In this document: piece by piece, positions 19,024 to 27,317 of the stretch
How positions within the stretch are numbered: the first letter of the stretch is position 1
Layout: each line of letters starts with the position of its first letter
Assembly (NCBI GenBank): GCA_016722465.1
Contig: JADKJC010000001.1
Span: 682,001-746,000, forward strand
Source: Chitinophagaceae bacterium
Lineage (GTDB): Bacteria; Bacteroidota; Bacteroidia; Chitinophagales; Chitinophagaceae
Direction: 5' to 3'
Length of the DNA stretch: 64,000 bases
The notes under the pieces: generated by a model
What the model was told of the DNA's origin: nothing
Seen by the model: only the letters and a program-made list of their open reading frames with translations
Database searches by the model: none
Translations under genes and position numbers: made by a program

Positions 19024-19734
19024 ATGGGAAGGATATTTGAAGTAAGAAAAAGTTCCATGTTTGCCCGCTGGGATAAAATGGCAAAAAACTTTACCCGTAT
19101 TGGAAAAGAGATTGCCATTGCGGTAAAAGCCGGTGGGGCCGATCCCAATGGGAATGCAGCACTCCGCCGTTGTTATCAAAATGCCCGGAGTGTGGGCATG
19201 CCCAAAGACAGGGTGGAAGCCGCCATTAAACGTGCCATGGGCAAAGAGATGGTAAACTACGATGAAATTTTGTATGAAGGCTATGCACCACACGGTATTG
19301 CAGTGCTGGTAGAAACTGCTACCGACAACCCTACCCGTACGGTGGCCAACGTTCGCATGCACTTTACCAAAAGTGGCGGTGCCCTGGGTACCAGCGGCAG
19401 TGTAGCGTTTACTTTTACCCGGATGGGAGAGTTTAAGATAAAGAACAGCGGATTGAATATTGAAGACCTGGAACTGGAACTGATTGATTTTGGCCTGGAA
19501 GAAATTGGTGAAGACAGTGAAGGCAATATCATTATCCGTACTGCTTACAATGAGTTTGGGCACATGGCAAAAGCACTGGAAGAAAAAAAGATTGAAGTGG
19601 TAACTGCTGAGCTCACCCGTATCCCACAAAATGCAGTAGAGCTGAGCGAAGAAGCAGCACAGGATGTATTTAAACTGATAGATAAATTAGAGGAAGATGA
19701 GGATGTACAGAAAGTGTATCATAATTTGAAATAA
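19024..19734 (+). CDS. yebC: YebC/PmpR (TACO1)-family protein
   Basis: The 236-residue protein belongs to the YebC/TACO1 family, described both as DNA-binding regulators and as translation factors that ease ribosome stalling. It has the family start [20 protein letters not shown], the [15 protein letters not shown] segment, [23 protein letters not shown] and [23 protein letters not shown]. The first helix differs a little from the usual MAGHSKWANIKHRK, as in other Bacteroidota copies. A terminator follows at 19862-19887. Confidence 0.9.
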   Translation: MGRIFEVRKSSMFARWDKMAKNFTRIGKEIAIAVKAGGADPNGNAALRRCYQNARSVGMPKDRVEAAIKRAMGKEMVNYDEILYEGYAPHGIAVLVETATDNPTRTVANVRMHFTKSGGALGTSGSVAFTFTRMGEFKIKNSGLNIEDLELELIDFGLEEIGEDSEGNIIIRTAYNEFGHMAKALEEKKIEVVTAELTRIPQNAVELSEEAAQDVFKLIDKLEEDEDVQKVYHNLK

Positions 19735-19739
19735 ATATT

Positions 19740-19828
19740 TTACCACAAAGGCAGCAAAGAAAAGCACAAAGTACACTATCAATTAACCTGTGATCTTTGT
19801 GTATGCCTTAGTGTCCTTCGTGGTTAAT
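19740..19828. repeat. Inverted-repeat element TACCACAAAGG...CCTTCGTGGTTA
   Basis: The left arm TACCACAAAGGCAGCAAAGAAAAGCACAAAG and right arm CTTTGTGTATGCCTTAGTGTCCTTCGTGGTTA are imperfect reverse complements over about 30 bases. This kind of ACCACAAAGGCACAAAG dyad is found between genes in many bacteria. Confidence 0.6.
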
Positions 19829-19861
19829 TTAGTAAACTTCACTTCAACTATACCAACCAAG

Positions 19862-19887
19862 AGGCTTTCGAAAGAAGGCCTTTTTTA
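19862..19887 (+). terminator. Rho-independent terminator after yebC
   Basis: AGGCTTT pairs with AAGGCCT (one G-T wobble) around a CGAAAG loop and is followed by TTTTTATT. Confidence 0.7.
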
Positions 19888-20090
19888 TTGAGGCTGTGGG
19901 CAGTAGTACTTCATTCAACTTCAGTCCCGGCTTTCACTGCAAGTCCTCGCCGCAAGCCGGGCTCAAACCTTCAGCTCCGGGCTTTCCGTTCTATCCGGCA
20001 GCTCTTTGTCATTAAGTTAAGTAATCAAATTGCCCCCACCTTTAGGCAGGGGATAAATAAAAATTAAATGCTGGTTTTAGCCCAAATATT

Positions 20091-20148
20091 CTCTGGGCTA
20101 AAGCCCAGAGAGAGATTCTTTTTTTTATCACTGCCCTGAAGGGCAGTG
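20091..20148 (+). repeat. Two perfect hairpins in a non-coding spacer
   Basis: CTCTGGGC-TAAA-GCCCAGAG (20091-20110) is followed by a run of T, and CACTGCCCT-GA-AGGGCAGTG (20129-20148) by two direct copies of AGGGCAGTGCAATT. With the CCGGGCTTTCCG words at 19920-20000 they fill the 540-base gap between yebC and the repeat protein. I see no gene there. Confidence 0.6.
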
Positions 20149-20278
20149 CAATTCAAGGGCAGTGCAATTGAAGGCCTTAATTAAAAATCTTAACTTATTT
20201 ACATTATCCGGCAGCCTTTTCAGCAATGCACCCCTTTACTGATCTTTTATAAGAACATACATGCTGTTTCCTCACTTA

Positions 20279-21241
20279 TCAATTCCTCACCCCGGTACCA
20301 TTATACCCTTCACTCACATACGGCATTGTTTGTACAACCCAGGTACCATTTTGTGTAAAGGCAAATGCTTTACCGCTGCTGGAAGCATAATCCATTCCAT
20401 AAACTACCAACTGGTTATTGGAAGCAAACGCTTTATAATCTTCGCTCATATAGGGAATGGCTTGCGAAACCCAGGTGCCGTTTTGTGTAAGGCCAAAAGC
20501 CATTCCAGTGTCAGAAGGATAGTCCATTCCATAAATCACCACCTGGTTATTGCAGGCAACCGCCCTGTAACCTTCGCTCATGTAAGGCAACGTTACAGAA
20601 ACCCAGGTGCCGTTTTGCGTAAATGCATAAGCCTTGCCACTGCTGGAAGCGTAGTCCACACCATAAACCACCACCTGGTTATTGCAGGCAGTAGCAAAGT
20701 AACCCTCACTCATATAAGGTATTGTTTGAGCAACCCAGGTGCCGTTTGCCGAAAAGCCATAAGCATGCCCGGTTGAAGCAGGATAATCGACCCCATAAAT
20801 CACTACCTGGCTTTTAGAAGCGGTGTCTTTATAGCCTTCACTTACATAAGGCAGTGTTTGAGGAACCCAGGCTCCGGCACTGGTAAGGCCATAAGCATGT
20901 CCTACAGAGCTGGGGTAATCAATTCCATAAATCACCGCATTGCTGCTGGCAGTAGCGCTGCTGCCGCCCCCATTTGTGCCTGAATCAAGGCTCACCCATT
21001 TTAAACCATTGTAGTATTGCAGGTTACTGCTGGTATTGTTAAAAAGTGTGAGGCCGGCTGCAGGACTTTGGATAGAATCTCTTTGAACGCTTGTTAATCT
21101 TGGCGGAAGAAACCCTTTTTTAGTTGAATTCAACTCTAGAATGGCTCCTTGCGATGGCGTATTGGTACCAATACCCACCGATTGAGCAAAGGAGCAATGC
21201 ACCAGTACAATGCACAAAAGCAGCAGTTGCAAAAATTTCAT
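20279..21241 (-). CDS. Secreted protein with five 44-residue repeats
   Basis: A 320-residue secreted protein with signal peptide MKFLQLLLLCIVLVHCSFAQ. Residues 21-95 form the VGIGTNTPSQGAILELNS...KGFLPPRL module also seen at the start of the YadA-like protein. The rest is five near-identical repeats of about 44 residues with the pattern VVIYGxDYxSSxGxAY, GLTQNGTWV and PYMSEGYxAxACNNQ. Aromatic and glycine placement suggests a beta-propeller or beta-sheet repeat, but I do not recognise the family. It ends mid-pattern at YNGTGVRN. A TACATTTG -7 element (21269-21262, minus strand) sits close to the start. Confidence 0.72.
   Translation of the reverse strand: MKFLQLLLLCIVLVHCSFAQSVGIGTNTPSQGAILELNSTKKGFLPPRLTSVQRDSIQSPAAGLTLFNNTSSNLQYYNGLKWVSLDSGTNGGGSSATASSNAVIYGIDYPSSVGHAYGLTSAGAWVPQTLPYVSEGYKDTASKSQVVIYGVDYPASTGHAYGFSANGTWVAQTIPYMSEGYFATACNNQVVVYGVDYASSSGKAYAFTQNGTWVSVTLPYMSEGYRAVACNNQVVIYGMDYPSDTGMAFGLTQNGTWVSQAIPYMSEDYKAFASNNQLVVYGMDYASSSGKAFAFTQNGTWVVQTMPYVSEGYNGTGVRN
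20394..20938. repeat. 132-bp tandem DNA repeat inside the 44-residue-repeat gene
   Basis: The landmark ATTCCATAAA or close variants recurs at 20394, 20526, 20658, 20790 and 20922, exactly 132 bp apart. High DNA similarity between units suggests recent tandem duplication or ongoing homogenisation. Confidence 0.85.
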
Positions 21242-21412
21242 GTTGTTTTTTTTTGAGCCAGCAAATGTATTTGAAAAATGCTTGTTGTAAAAAAAAATAG
21301 TGCTGCAAACGCTTAGCTTACTTCAGGCTTCTCATCATAAAATTGCTCGTAACTTTCCGTACATTCAATTATTATTTTCTTCCCCGTAACTATACAGCAA
21401 TTTTAAAACACG

Positions 21413-21982
21413 ATGGCTGCCACCATATTATTATTCTTATTGATCGTTGCACTTTGCCTGTTCTTTTTATATGCACTGATAAAACGAATACAGCTCCGCA
21501 AAACAAAAAACCTTGTATTCATCTGTATCAACCTGCTGCTTATTTTATTGCTTGTTGTTTTTACAGGAACCGGTAAGATAAGATCAGCGATTGCAACCGT
21601 AATACACAGGTCAGCACCCAAACAACCCATGGAAGTTTACGGCTTACTGTTTAAAAAACCAATGGATGGCTGTGTAAAATTCATCCATTTCAAAGACCAG
21701 TTAATTCCAAAAATTGATTGCTGCATTTGGATGGAACTAACCCTGTGCCCGGCAGAACTGAACAGGATAACCCGGCGGAAAAAATATATTGAAACAACAT
21801 TCACAAAAGCCGACTCCCTCATTTTCTTAAAGCCCTTTTCAGCAAGGCCCGAATGGTGGAACCCACAAATGTTTGATGATGGCATCGTACAACTCCACCT
21901 CCAATTTAACCCCGGCAATGAACAAACGCTGTTTTTTAGCAAAGACAGCAGTCATATTTTTATATGCGACCAGGCATTATAA
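21413..21982 (+). CDS. Hypothetical membrane-anchored protein
   Basis: I do not recognise this 189-residue protein. Residues 3-23 and 34-53 are hydrophobic helices separated by a basic loop (IKRIQLRKTK), so the N-terminus is a two-helix hairpin. About 135 residues of a soluble domain follow, probably on the far side from the basic loop or in the cytoplasm depending on topology, with three cysteines close together (MDGC, DCCIW) and a WWNPQMFDDG motif. The ATG at 21413 is the first in frame. No operon partner: the next gene has its own promoter. Confidence 0.6.
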   Translation: MAATILLFLLIVALCLFFLYALIKRIQLRKTKNLVFICINLLLILLLVVFTGTGKIRSAIATVIHRSAPKQPMEVYGLLFKKPMDGCVKFIHFKDQLIPKIDCCIWMELTLCPAELNRITRRKKYIETTFTKADSLIFLKPFSARPEWWNPQMFDDGIVQLHLQFNPGNEQTLFFSKDSSHIFICDQAL

Positions 21983-21995
21983 AACAGGCGATTAA

Positions 21996-22026
21996 TTGTA
22001 ACTCCATAAGCTGTTCCTTATATTTG
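21996..22026 (+). promoter_or_regulatory. Bacteroidota-type promoter for the tauE-moaA cluster
   Basis: TTG (21996-21998), 20 bases, then TATATTTG (22019-22026). The TTG start codon of the TSUP gene is 26 bases further downstream. Confidence 0.6.
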
Positions 22027-22051
22027 TTACAACATTAAAACAATCAATTGT

Positions 22052-22783
22052 TTGATAGCAGAAATTCTCATACCTGTTTCTCTTTTCATTATTGCATTTT
22101 TATATGCATCGGTAGGGCATGGTGGCGCCAGCGGTTACATTGCAGTACTCACTTTATTCAAAATACCCAAACAGGTATTCAAACCAATCGTTCTGGTGCT
22201 CAATACCATTATTGCCGGCATTGCTTTCATTCAGTTTTACCGGGCAGGGCATTTTAAATGGAAACTGGCCTGGCCATTTTTATTAACTTCCATTCCCTGT
22301 GCCTATCTCGGTTCTCATTTTAAAACCAGTGATAATTTATACAACATGATACTGGGAGCAGCATTGATTTTCCCAATTGTACGGTTGATGACCGTATCAC
22401 CCAATGATAAACCTAAAATAAAAAAATTAAACCTGTTACCAGCATTCTTTTGGGGTGCTGTAATCGGCCTGGTATCAGGTTTTTTAAATATCGGCGGTGG
22501 TATTTTTTTAAGCCCGGTAATTATTTTAATGGGCTGGGGCCATACCAAGGATGCTGCCGCAGTGTCCAGCTTATTTATTGTATGCAATTCACTGGCGGGC
22601 CTTGCGGCTGAAGGTATCAGCAGCAACGCATTTAACAGCACGGCTTATACATGGATTGCTGCAGCAGTAGCGGGCGGATTACTGGGTGCCTATTTAGGCA
22701 GTCATCGTTTTAACCTGATCACTGTGCGTTATATTCTGGCAACTGTGTTGTTCATTGCAGCGCTTAAACTGATTTTTTCTTAA
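22052..22783 (+). CDS. TauE/SafE (TSUP) family permease
   Basis: A 243-residue membrane protein of the TSUP family, which moves sulfite, sulfoacetate or other organosulfur anions. It has the two family glycine motifs, one in each half (VGHGGASGYIAVL near residue 21 and GFLNIGGGIFLSPVIIL near residue 142), and about eight helices. The start is TTG at 22052. Its stop overlaps the moaA start by one base (TAATGA), so the two are translationally coupled. Coupling to molybdenum cofactor synthesis suggests a sulfur or oxyanion substrate linked to molybdoenzymes; this is inference. Confidence 0.85.
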   Translation: MIAEILIPVSLFIIAFLYASVGHGGASGYIAVLTLFKIPKQVFKPIVLVLNTIIAGIAFIQFYRAGHFKWKLAWPFLLTSIPCAYLGSHFKTSDNLYNMILGAALIFPIVRLMTVSPNDKPKIKKLNLLPAFFWGAVIGLVSGFLNIGGGIFLSPVIILMGWGHTKDAAAVSSLFIVCNSLAGLAAEGISSNAFNSTAYTWIAAAVAGGLLGAYLGSHRFNLITVRYILATVLFIAALKLIFS

Positions 22784-23739
22784 TGACATTAATAAACGAT
22801 ATCTACAACCGTGCCTTCAAAACCTTAAGGGTGAGCCTGCTCAGCCGCTGCAACCTCAGTTGTGTGTATTGCACCATGGGCGAAGATGAAGTGAAGGAAA
22901 ACAACTTGCACCAGCACCCGGCGCCTGCAGCTATTTTGCTGCAACAGATACAGCAATTACACAGTGTACTTAACCTGGAAACCATCCGCTTAACCGGTGG
23001 TGAACCTTTATTGTATCACGAACTCACGGAGTTGATAAAAGGCATTGCAGCTACAGGCATATCAAAGATCAAACTCACCACCAATGGGTTTTTACTGGAG
23101 CGGCTGGCTGCACCGATGAAAGAAGCTGGCCTGCAATCCATCAATGTATCACTCGATGCAGTAGATGAAGACCTGTTTTTTTTAATGAGCAAACGCAATC
23201 ATGTTCAAAAAGTCATCAGCGGTATTGATGCTGCCATTGCCGCCGGTTTGCAGGTAAAGATCAATTCGGTGATCATGAAAGGTATGAATGCAGACCAGGT
23301 AATTCCATTGCTTGATGTTGCTTTTGAAAGAAATATTCCCATTCGTTTTTTAGAGATCATGGCCATGGGGCATTTACATGATTCAGCAGGCAACTATTTA
23401 TTTACACAAGAGGAAATATTAGAACGGGTCAGCAGGAAATATACATTCATTAAAGTGGAAAGGGCAAAAGCTGCCACTGCCAATTACTGGCAAACAACCG
23501 AGGGCCACCGCTTCGGCATTATTGCCAATGAAAGCGAACCTTTTTGCCATGACTGCAACCGGCTCCGCTTAGATAGCAACGGCAATATTTATGGATGCCT
23601 CAGCAGTAATCATCCCATTACATTAAACAGCGGTAATGATGAAGCAGCATTAATCAGTAAATTGCAGCAGGCAATGAATCAGAAGCAACGGCTGAAGTTT
23701 ACAGGGAGCAATTTGAGCATGCTGCATATTGGAGGGTGA
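22783..23739 (+). CDS. moaA: GTP 3',8-cyclase MoaA
   Basis: A 318-residue radical-SAM enzyme for the first step of molybdenum cofactor synthesis, turning GTP into 3',8-cyclo-GTP. The radical-SAM cluster ligands are C23, C27 and C30 (SRCNLSCVYC); the C-terminal cluster ligands are C255, C258 and C272 (FCHDCNRLRLDSNG then YGCL). The TGGEPL motif follows the first cluster, and the protein ends in the GG dipeptide needed for activity. Start ATG overlaps the TSUP stop. moaC, the next enzyme, is not in the window. Confidence 0.96.
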   Translation: MTLINDIYNRAFKTLRVSLLSRCNLSCVYCTMGEDEVKENNLHQHPAPAAILLQQIQQLHSVLNLETIRLTGGEPLLYHELTELIKGIAATGISKIKLTTNGFLLERLAAPMKEAGLQSINVSLDAVDEDLFFLMSKRNHVQKVISGIDAAIAAGLQVKINSVIMKGMNADQVIPLLDVAFERNIPIRFLEIMAMGHLHDSAGNYLFTQEEILERVSRKYTFIKVERAKAATANYWQTTEGHRFGIIANESEPFCHDCNRLRLDSNGNIYGCLSSNHPITLNSGNDEAALISKLQQAMNQKQRLKFTGSNLSMLHIGG

Positions 23740-23833
23740 GAAGAATGATGAATTATGAGTTGTTGCATTGCTATATTGCTGAATTGTTTTATTGTTAATT
23801 GAAATTATCAGGCTGTTGCGAAAAATATGGAGT

Positions 23834-23856
23834 ATTGACAATTCACTATTCACTAC
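23834..23856. repeat. AT-rich TTGACAATTCACTATTCAC spacer
   Basis: This spacer directly precedes the moaD start codon and shares its words with 211-258 and 11864-11894. It splits moaA from moaD by about 117 bases, so moaD-moaE may have their own promoter. Confidence 0.45.
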
Positions 23857-24090
23857 ATGAAAATATATACCTACGCTGCATTAAAAGATTATTTTGATAA
23901 GGAGTTTTCAATTGATGAAACAATTGAAACAGTGGCAGCATTGAATCATTTTTTAACAGCAAAAAACCCTGCTGCTGCAACTATTTTATCTGCCTGCCGC
24001 TTTGCAGTAAAAGATAATTTTGTCAATGATGATTTTCAGTTGCAAACCGGGGACAGTGTTCACATCATACCACCCAGCAGCGGAGGATAA
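23857..24090 (+). CDS. moaD: Molybdopterin synthase small subunit MoaD
   Basis: A 77-residue ubiquitin-fold sulfur carrier ending in PPSSGG, the C-terminal diglycine that is thiocarboxylated and gives sulfur to precursor Z. Start MKIYTYAALKDYF fits the family. Stop is three bases before moaE, its usual partner. Confidence 0.92.
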   Translation: MKIYTYAALKDYFDKEFSIDETIETVAALNHFLTAKNPAAATILSACRFAVKDNFVNDDFQLQTGDSVHIIPPSSGG

Positions 24091-24093
24091 CAC

Positions 24094-24609
24094 ATGAATC
24101 ACTTATCAGCACATACCATTAATATCCCTGAATTGCTTTCGTTGGCTCACCATCCAAAAGCGGGCGCTGTAGTATTGTTCAGTGGAGAGACGAGGGATAA
24201 CAGTCATGGTAAGGATGTGGACTACCTGCAGTATGAAGCGCAGGAAAGCATGGCCACTAAAATGATTGCAGGTATTTTACTACAGGCAAGTGCGAAATGG
24301 AATTTGAATATTGCTGTTGCTGTACACCGCACCGGAAAAGTAGCTGTTTCAGAAACCGCTGTGGTTATCATTACGGCTTCTGCACACCGCAGTGAAGCGT
24401 ATGCTGCCAATCGTTTTATCATTGATAAAATAAAACACGAAGTACCAATATGGAAATGTGAGTATTTTAAGGATGGCAGCAGGGAATGGGGTGGTAATTG
24501 CAATTGCAAAGAGATCACCGGCGATGCCAATAAGCATGTGTATGAGTTTGAGGGGAAGCAGGATTTTATTTGTGATACAAAAATTATCGTATCCAAAGAT
24601 GCCCAATGA
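24094..24609 (+). CDS. moaE: Molybdopterin synthase large subunit MoaE
   Basis: The 171-residue catalytic subunit that with MoaD converts precursor Z to molybdopterin. Family motifs are GAVVLFSGETRDNSHGKDV near residue 29, VAVHRTGKVAVSETAV and KHEVPIWKCEYFKDG, the last holding the catalytic lysines and the loop that binds the MoaD tail. Length is about 20 residues over the usual 150, from an extended C-terminal tail (YEFEGKQDFICDTKI). Confidence 0.94.
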   Translation: MNHLSAHTINIPELLSLAHHPKAGAVVLFSGETRDNSHGKDVDYLQYEAQESMATKMIAGILLQASAKWNLNIAVAVHRTGKVAVSETAVVIITASAHRSEAYAANRFIIDKIKHEVPIWKCEYFKDGSREWGGNCNCKEITGDANKHVYEFEGKQDFICDTKIIVSKDAQ

Positions 24610-24738
24610 TAAGATAATGTGGGGAAAGTTGCTAAATGGCAGGCAACGAATGTATCTGTTAACCAACGGACAATGATGCCACGAAAAACTTCCGCTGGTA
24701 TCAAAAATCCATTCTTACCGGCAGCCTCAGCCAGACCA

Positions 24739-26156
24739 TCAATTCAGCTTGCCCATATAAAAATCCAATACCTTACTCCTTAATAAATATTCATACTTCG
24801 CTGTAATCAGGTTGGCGTTCACCCTGTCCAGGTTATTTTTTGCAATAAGGTATTCCGGGGAATTGATGACCCCGTTTTCAAAACGAATGGATGCAATGCG
24901 GAATGATTCTCCGTAAGCAGTTGCCTGCTGCTGAAGTGCCACATACCTTTTATAAGTGGCATTGATGTTTACATATGCCTGCTCAATATTCTGCCGCAGC
25001 TGAAGCTTGATGTTGTCTGCAACAAGCTTGTTACTTTTCTCCTCATTCCTTGCCAACTGTACAGCCGTTCTTGTTTTAAATGTATTAAAGATGGGTATTC
25101 TAACACTTACACCAAAACCAGTGGAGATGTTGTTTTTAAACTGGCTGCTGTAACCAATGGCGGTACTTTTATAAGAGTCCTGCTTTGCGATCACCGGCAG
25201 GTTATTTCCATTCACTACCACGTATTGCCCTGTTGGCAGATCTGCTGAACTTACAAGGCTGTTCAACATTGCTGCACTTGAAAAATTGGTACTGGCACCG
25301 CCATACAATGAAACACTGGGGTACCTGGTGGCGTTAGCAACCTTTACCGCCATACTACTGCTGTTCACACGCAATTCACTTGCTTTTACTGCAGCCAGTT
25401 TTTGTATGGCCATTGAATAGATCTCATCCGGTAAAGCTGTAAACTGTTTGATCTCTTCCGCTACACCTGCCCTGTCAAATTGCAGTTTGTTGTTGTATGA
25501 AATATTCATCAGTTGAGTAAGTGCCAGCACGCTGCCATCAAAACTATTTTCAGCATTTACCAATGATACCTGGTCACCTGCATACTGTCCTTGCAGGTCA
25601 TAGAAATTACCCGGCGGCGTGGCCCCTTCATCCGCTACAATCTGCAGCCGGTGCAGTTGCTGCTTGCTCACTTCAGCCTGTTGCCTGGCCAATGTAATCG
25701 CATCTTCATTGTTCAGCACCTGCAGGTAAGCCAGTATCACCTGCAAGGTCAATTCATCTTTACGCTGCTGCCATTCCATGGTGGCACCGGCAAAAGCCAA
25801 TTCATTTTGTTTAATGCTGTTTTTTAATTGGAAGCCGTTGAACAAAGGCAAACTTGCCTGTACGGACATATCACTTGACTTCAACTGCTGGTCTATATAC
25901 CATTGGTAAATGGGTCGATACTGCGGCCATTGTTGATGCCATAGTTGTACTGCGACTGTAAGCTTGGCAACCTGTTATTTTTTGCCTGCCTAAAATTCAC
26001 ATTGGCATTGCTCATCTGCAGTTCCTTCTGCTTTATGTCAGTATTATTTTTCAATGCTGTTTCAATGCATTCATTCAATGTAAGCCGGGCGCTTTGTCCC
26101 TTTGCAAAAAGGGCTGCAGCCACAAACAATGCTATCAATAAATATTTCCTTCTCAT
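24739..26156 (-). pseudogene. TolC-family outer-membrane efflux protein, frameshifted
   Basis: Two frames join to a 472-residue TolC-like outer-membrane channel, the exit duct of tripartite exporters. The N-terminal frame (start 26156) has signal peptide MRRKYLLIALFVAAALFAKG and the typical LTLNECIETALKNN, and stops near 25893 after SIDPFTNG. The next frame continues WYIDQQLKSSDMSVQASLPLFNG with the rest of the two outer-membrane-factor repeats; the ending FYMGKLN is the usual one for Bacteroidota TolC proteins. Adding one T near 25908 restores one frame. It is the last gene of the export block, 282 bases after the second ATPase gene. Confidence 0.85.
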
Positions 26157-26227
26157 CCTGTTAAAATTTCAATTTGATTGTTGTTCTTTTTTTATGAACC
26201 AAACATTAGAAAATCAATTTGGCTTCA

Positions 26228-26317
26228 TTGGCGTCGCACTCTTGTGCTATATCACTTTATTCATCTTTTTAGCGATGGGTTTTACCCATCGCTAAAGGTA
26301 TTTCGCCCCTTCGGGGC
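26228..26317. repeat. Intergenic hairpin element, copy 1
   Basis: The segment has a 13-bp perfect stem, TTTAGCGATGGGT-TTT-ACCCATCGCTAAA (26268-26296), followed by GCCCCTTCGGGGC. A degraded copy lies at 49917-50001. The two also share the preceding CTCTTGTxCT text, so the repeated unit is about 85-90 bp. Confidence 0.65.
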
Positions 26318-26429
26318 TATGCATATATTTCAGCCTCCACATTACCTATTCGTTGATAAATAGTTATTCCCACACCCAGCTACTCAGCAAACATTCCAAA
26401 CTTTCAGCGTCTTTAAGCCCCTCCTTTGG

Positions 26430-26447
26430 TCCCGATAGCTATCGGGA
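26430..26447. repeat. Perfect 18-bp palindrome TCCCGATAGCTATCGGGA
   Basis: The palindrome forms the end of the upstream ATPase reading frame: its TAG is the stop codon. It differs from the 13001-13018 palindrome by symmetric T-to-A changes around the same TAGCTA centre. Flanks (AAGCCCCTCC / GGGGAGGCTT) extend the dyad imperfectly. Confidence 0.85.
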
Positions 26448-27115
26448 TGGGGAGGCTTCAATTCTTGCATCCAGCAAATTGACAACACGCTTTCCATACG
26501 CCGCATTTTTTTCTGAGTGTGTTACCTGTATTATGGTTACCCCGTCCTCTTCATTCAATTGCCTGAATAATTCCATAATCTCCTCCCCCTGTTTTGAATT
26601 GAGGTTGCCAGTTGGTTCGTCGGCCAAAATCAACTTGGGCTTTCCGATCAAAGCCCTTGCAATACCTACCAGCTGCTGCTGGCCGCCGCTGAGCTGTGTG
26701 GGAAACAGGTCCTTTTTCCAACAATGTTGAAGCGGTCTAAAATATCTGCCACCATTGCTTTGCGTTCAGATGACTTTACATCTTTATAAAGTAAGGGAGT
26801 TTCAATGTTTTCATATACGGTGAGCTCATCAATTAAATGATAGGCCTGAAATACAAATCCAATGTATTGCTTGTACAACTGCGACCGCTGTTTCTCCTTT
26901 AACTTATGCACTGATTCATGAAAGAAATTATAAGTGCCTTCATCAAACCCATCCAGCATACCAATTACATTCAACAAAGTGGACTTGCCGGAACCGGAAG
27001 GCCCCATAATAGAAACAAACTCCCCTTCTTTAATTTCAAGGTTGATATCCTTTAACAAAAAAATCCGGTTGGCACCATTGTTCACCCACTTGAAAATGTT
27101 TTGCAATTGAATCAT
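26439..27115 (-). pseudogene. LolD/MacB-type ABC ATPase 2, frameshifted
   Basis: A single base lost in an A-run at about 26712 splits this ATPase of about 225 residues in two. The N-terminal frame (start 27115, MIQLQNIFKWV) has Walker A GPSGSGKST and the GFVFQAYHLIDELTVYENIE Q-loop region, then goes off frame after NIVGK. The second frame gives [19 protein letters not shown] (signature), Walker [14 protein letters not shown] and the H-loop VTHSEK. In the family this subunit powers FtsX/MacB-type permeases from the cytoplasmic face. The C-terminus ([12 protein letters not shown]) is produced by the repeat at 26430-26447. Its promoter module lies at 27198-27302. Confidence 0.85.
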
Positions 27116-27197
27116 CTTTTTAAATTTTTATTTCAGGCTGAAAATTACTGATTGGCTTTTATACTTTAAATCCCTTTTTTTTACACAGGTAATGGTT

Positions 27198-27302
27198 TTC
27201 AACCACCGTGCCATACACAAAAACCTTTACCAGCAAGGGTTTCCAATTACTCCAATAACAAAAAGTGTCCGGAAACGAACACTTTTTGTTTGATAGCGGA
27301 CA
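27198..27302 (-). promoter_or_regulatory. Sigma-54-like box plus twin dyad operator, module A (ATPase 2/TolC)
   Basis: On the minus strand TGGCACGGTGGTTGAA (27213-27198) matches the -24 half of a sigma-54 promoter exactly and has TTGA where TTGC is usual. Upstream are two dyads, TGTCCGGAAACGAACA (27266-27281) and TGTTTGATAGCGGACA (27287-27302), 21 bp apart, the first 53 bp from the box. AACAAAAAGTGT/ACACTTTTTGTT arms make the first dyad part of a 12-bp stem. Confidence 0.6.
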
Positions 27303-27317
27303 GTATTCAGCCTGCTC

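Noticed and set aside
19735..20278. Hairpin-rich gap as a possible CRISPR or ncRNA locus
   Set aside because: Hairpins are not evenly spaced and there are no repeat-spacer units or cas genes; inverted-repeat spacers explain the text.
20261..20776. 171-codon plus-strand ORF opposite the 44-residue-repeat gene
   Set aside because: It is the antisense shadow of the repeats: its periodicity is forced by the 132-bp unit, and it has no signal peptide or own promoter.
27116..27317. Insertion sequence ends at the hairpin AACAAAAAGTGT...ACACTTTTTGTT
   Set aside because: No transposase or target duplication; the same layout recurs with a promoter box at the same distance, so it is an operator.
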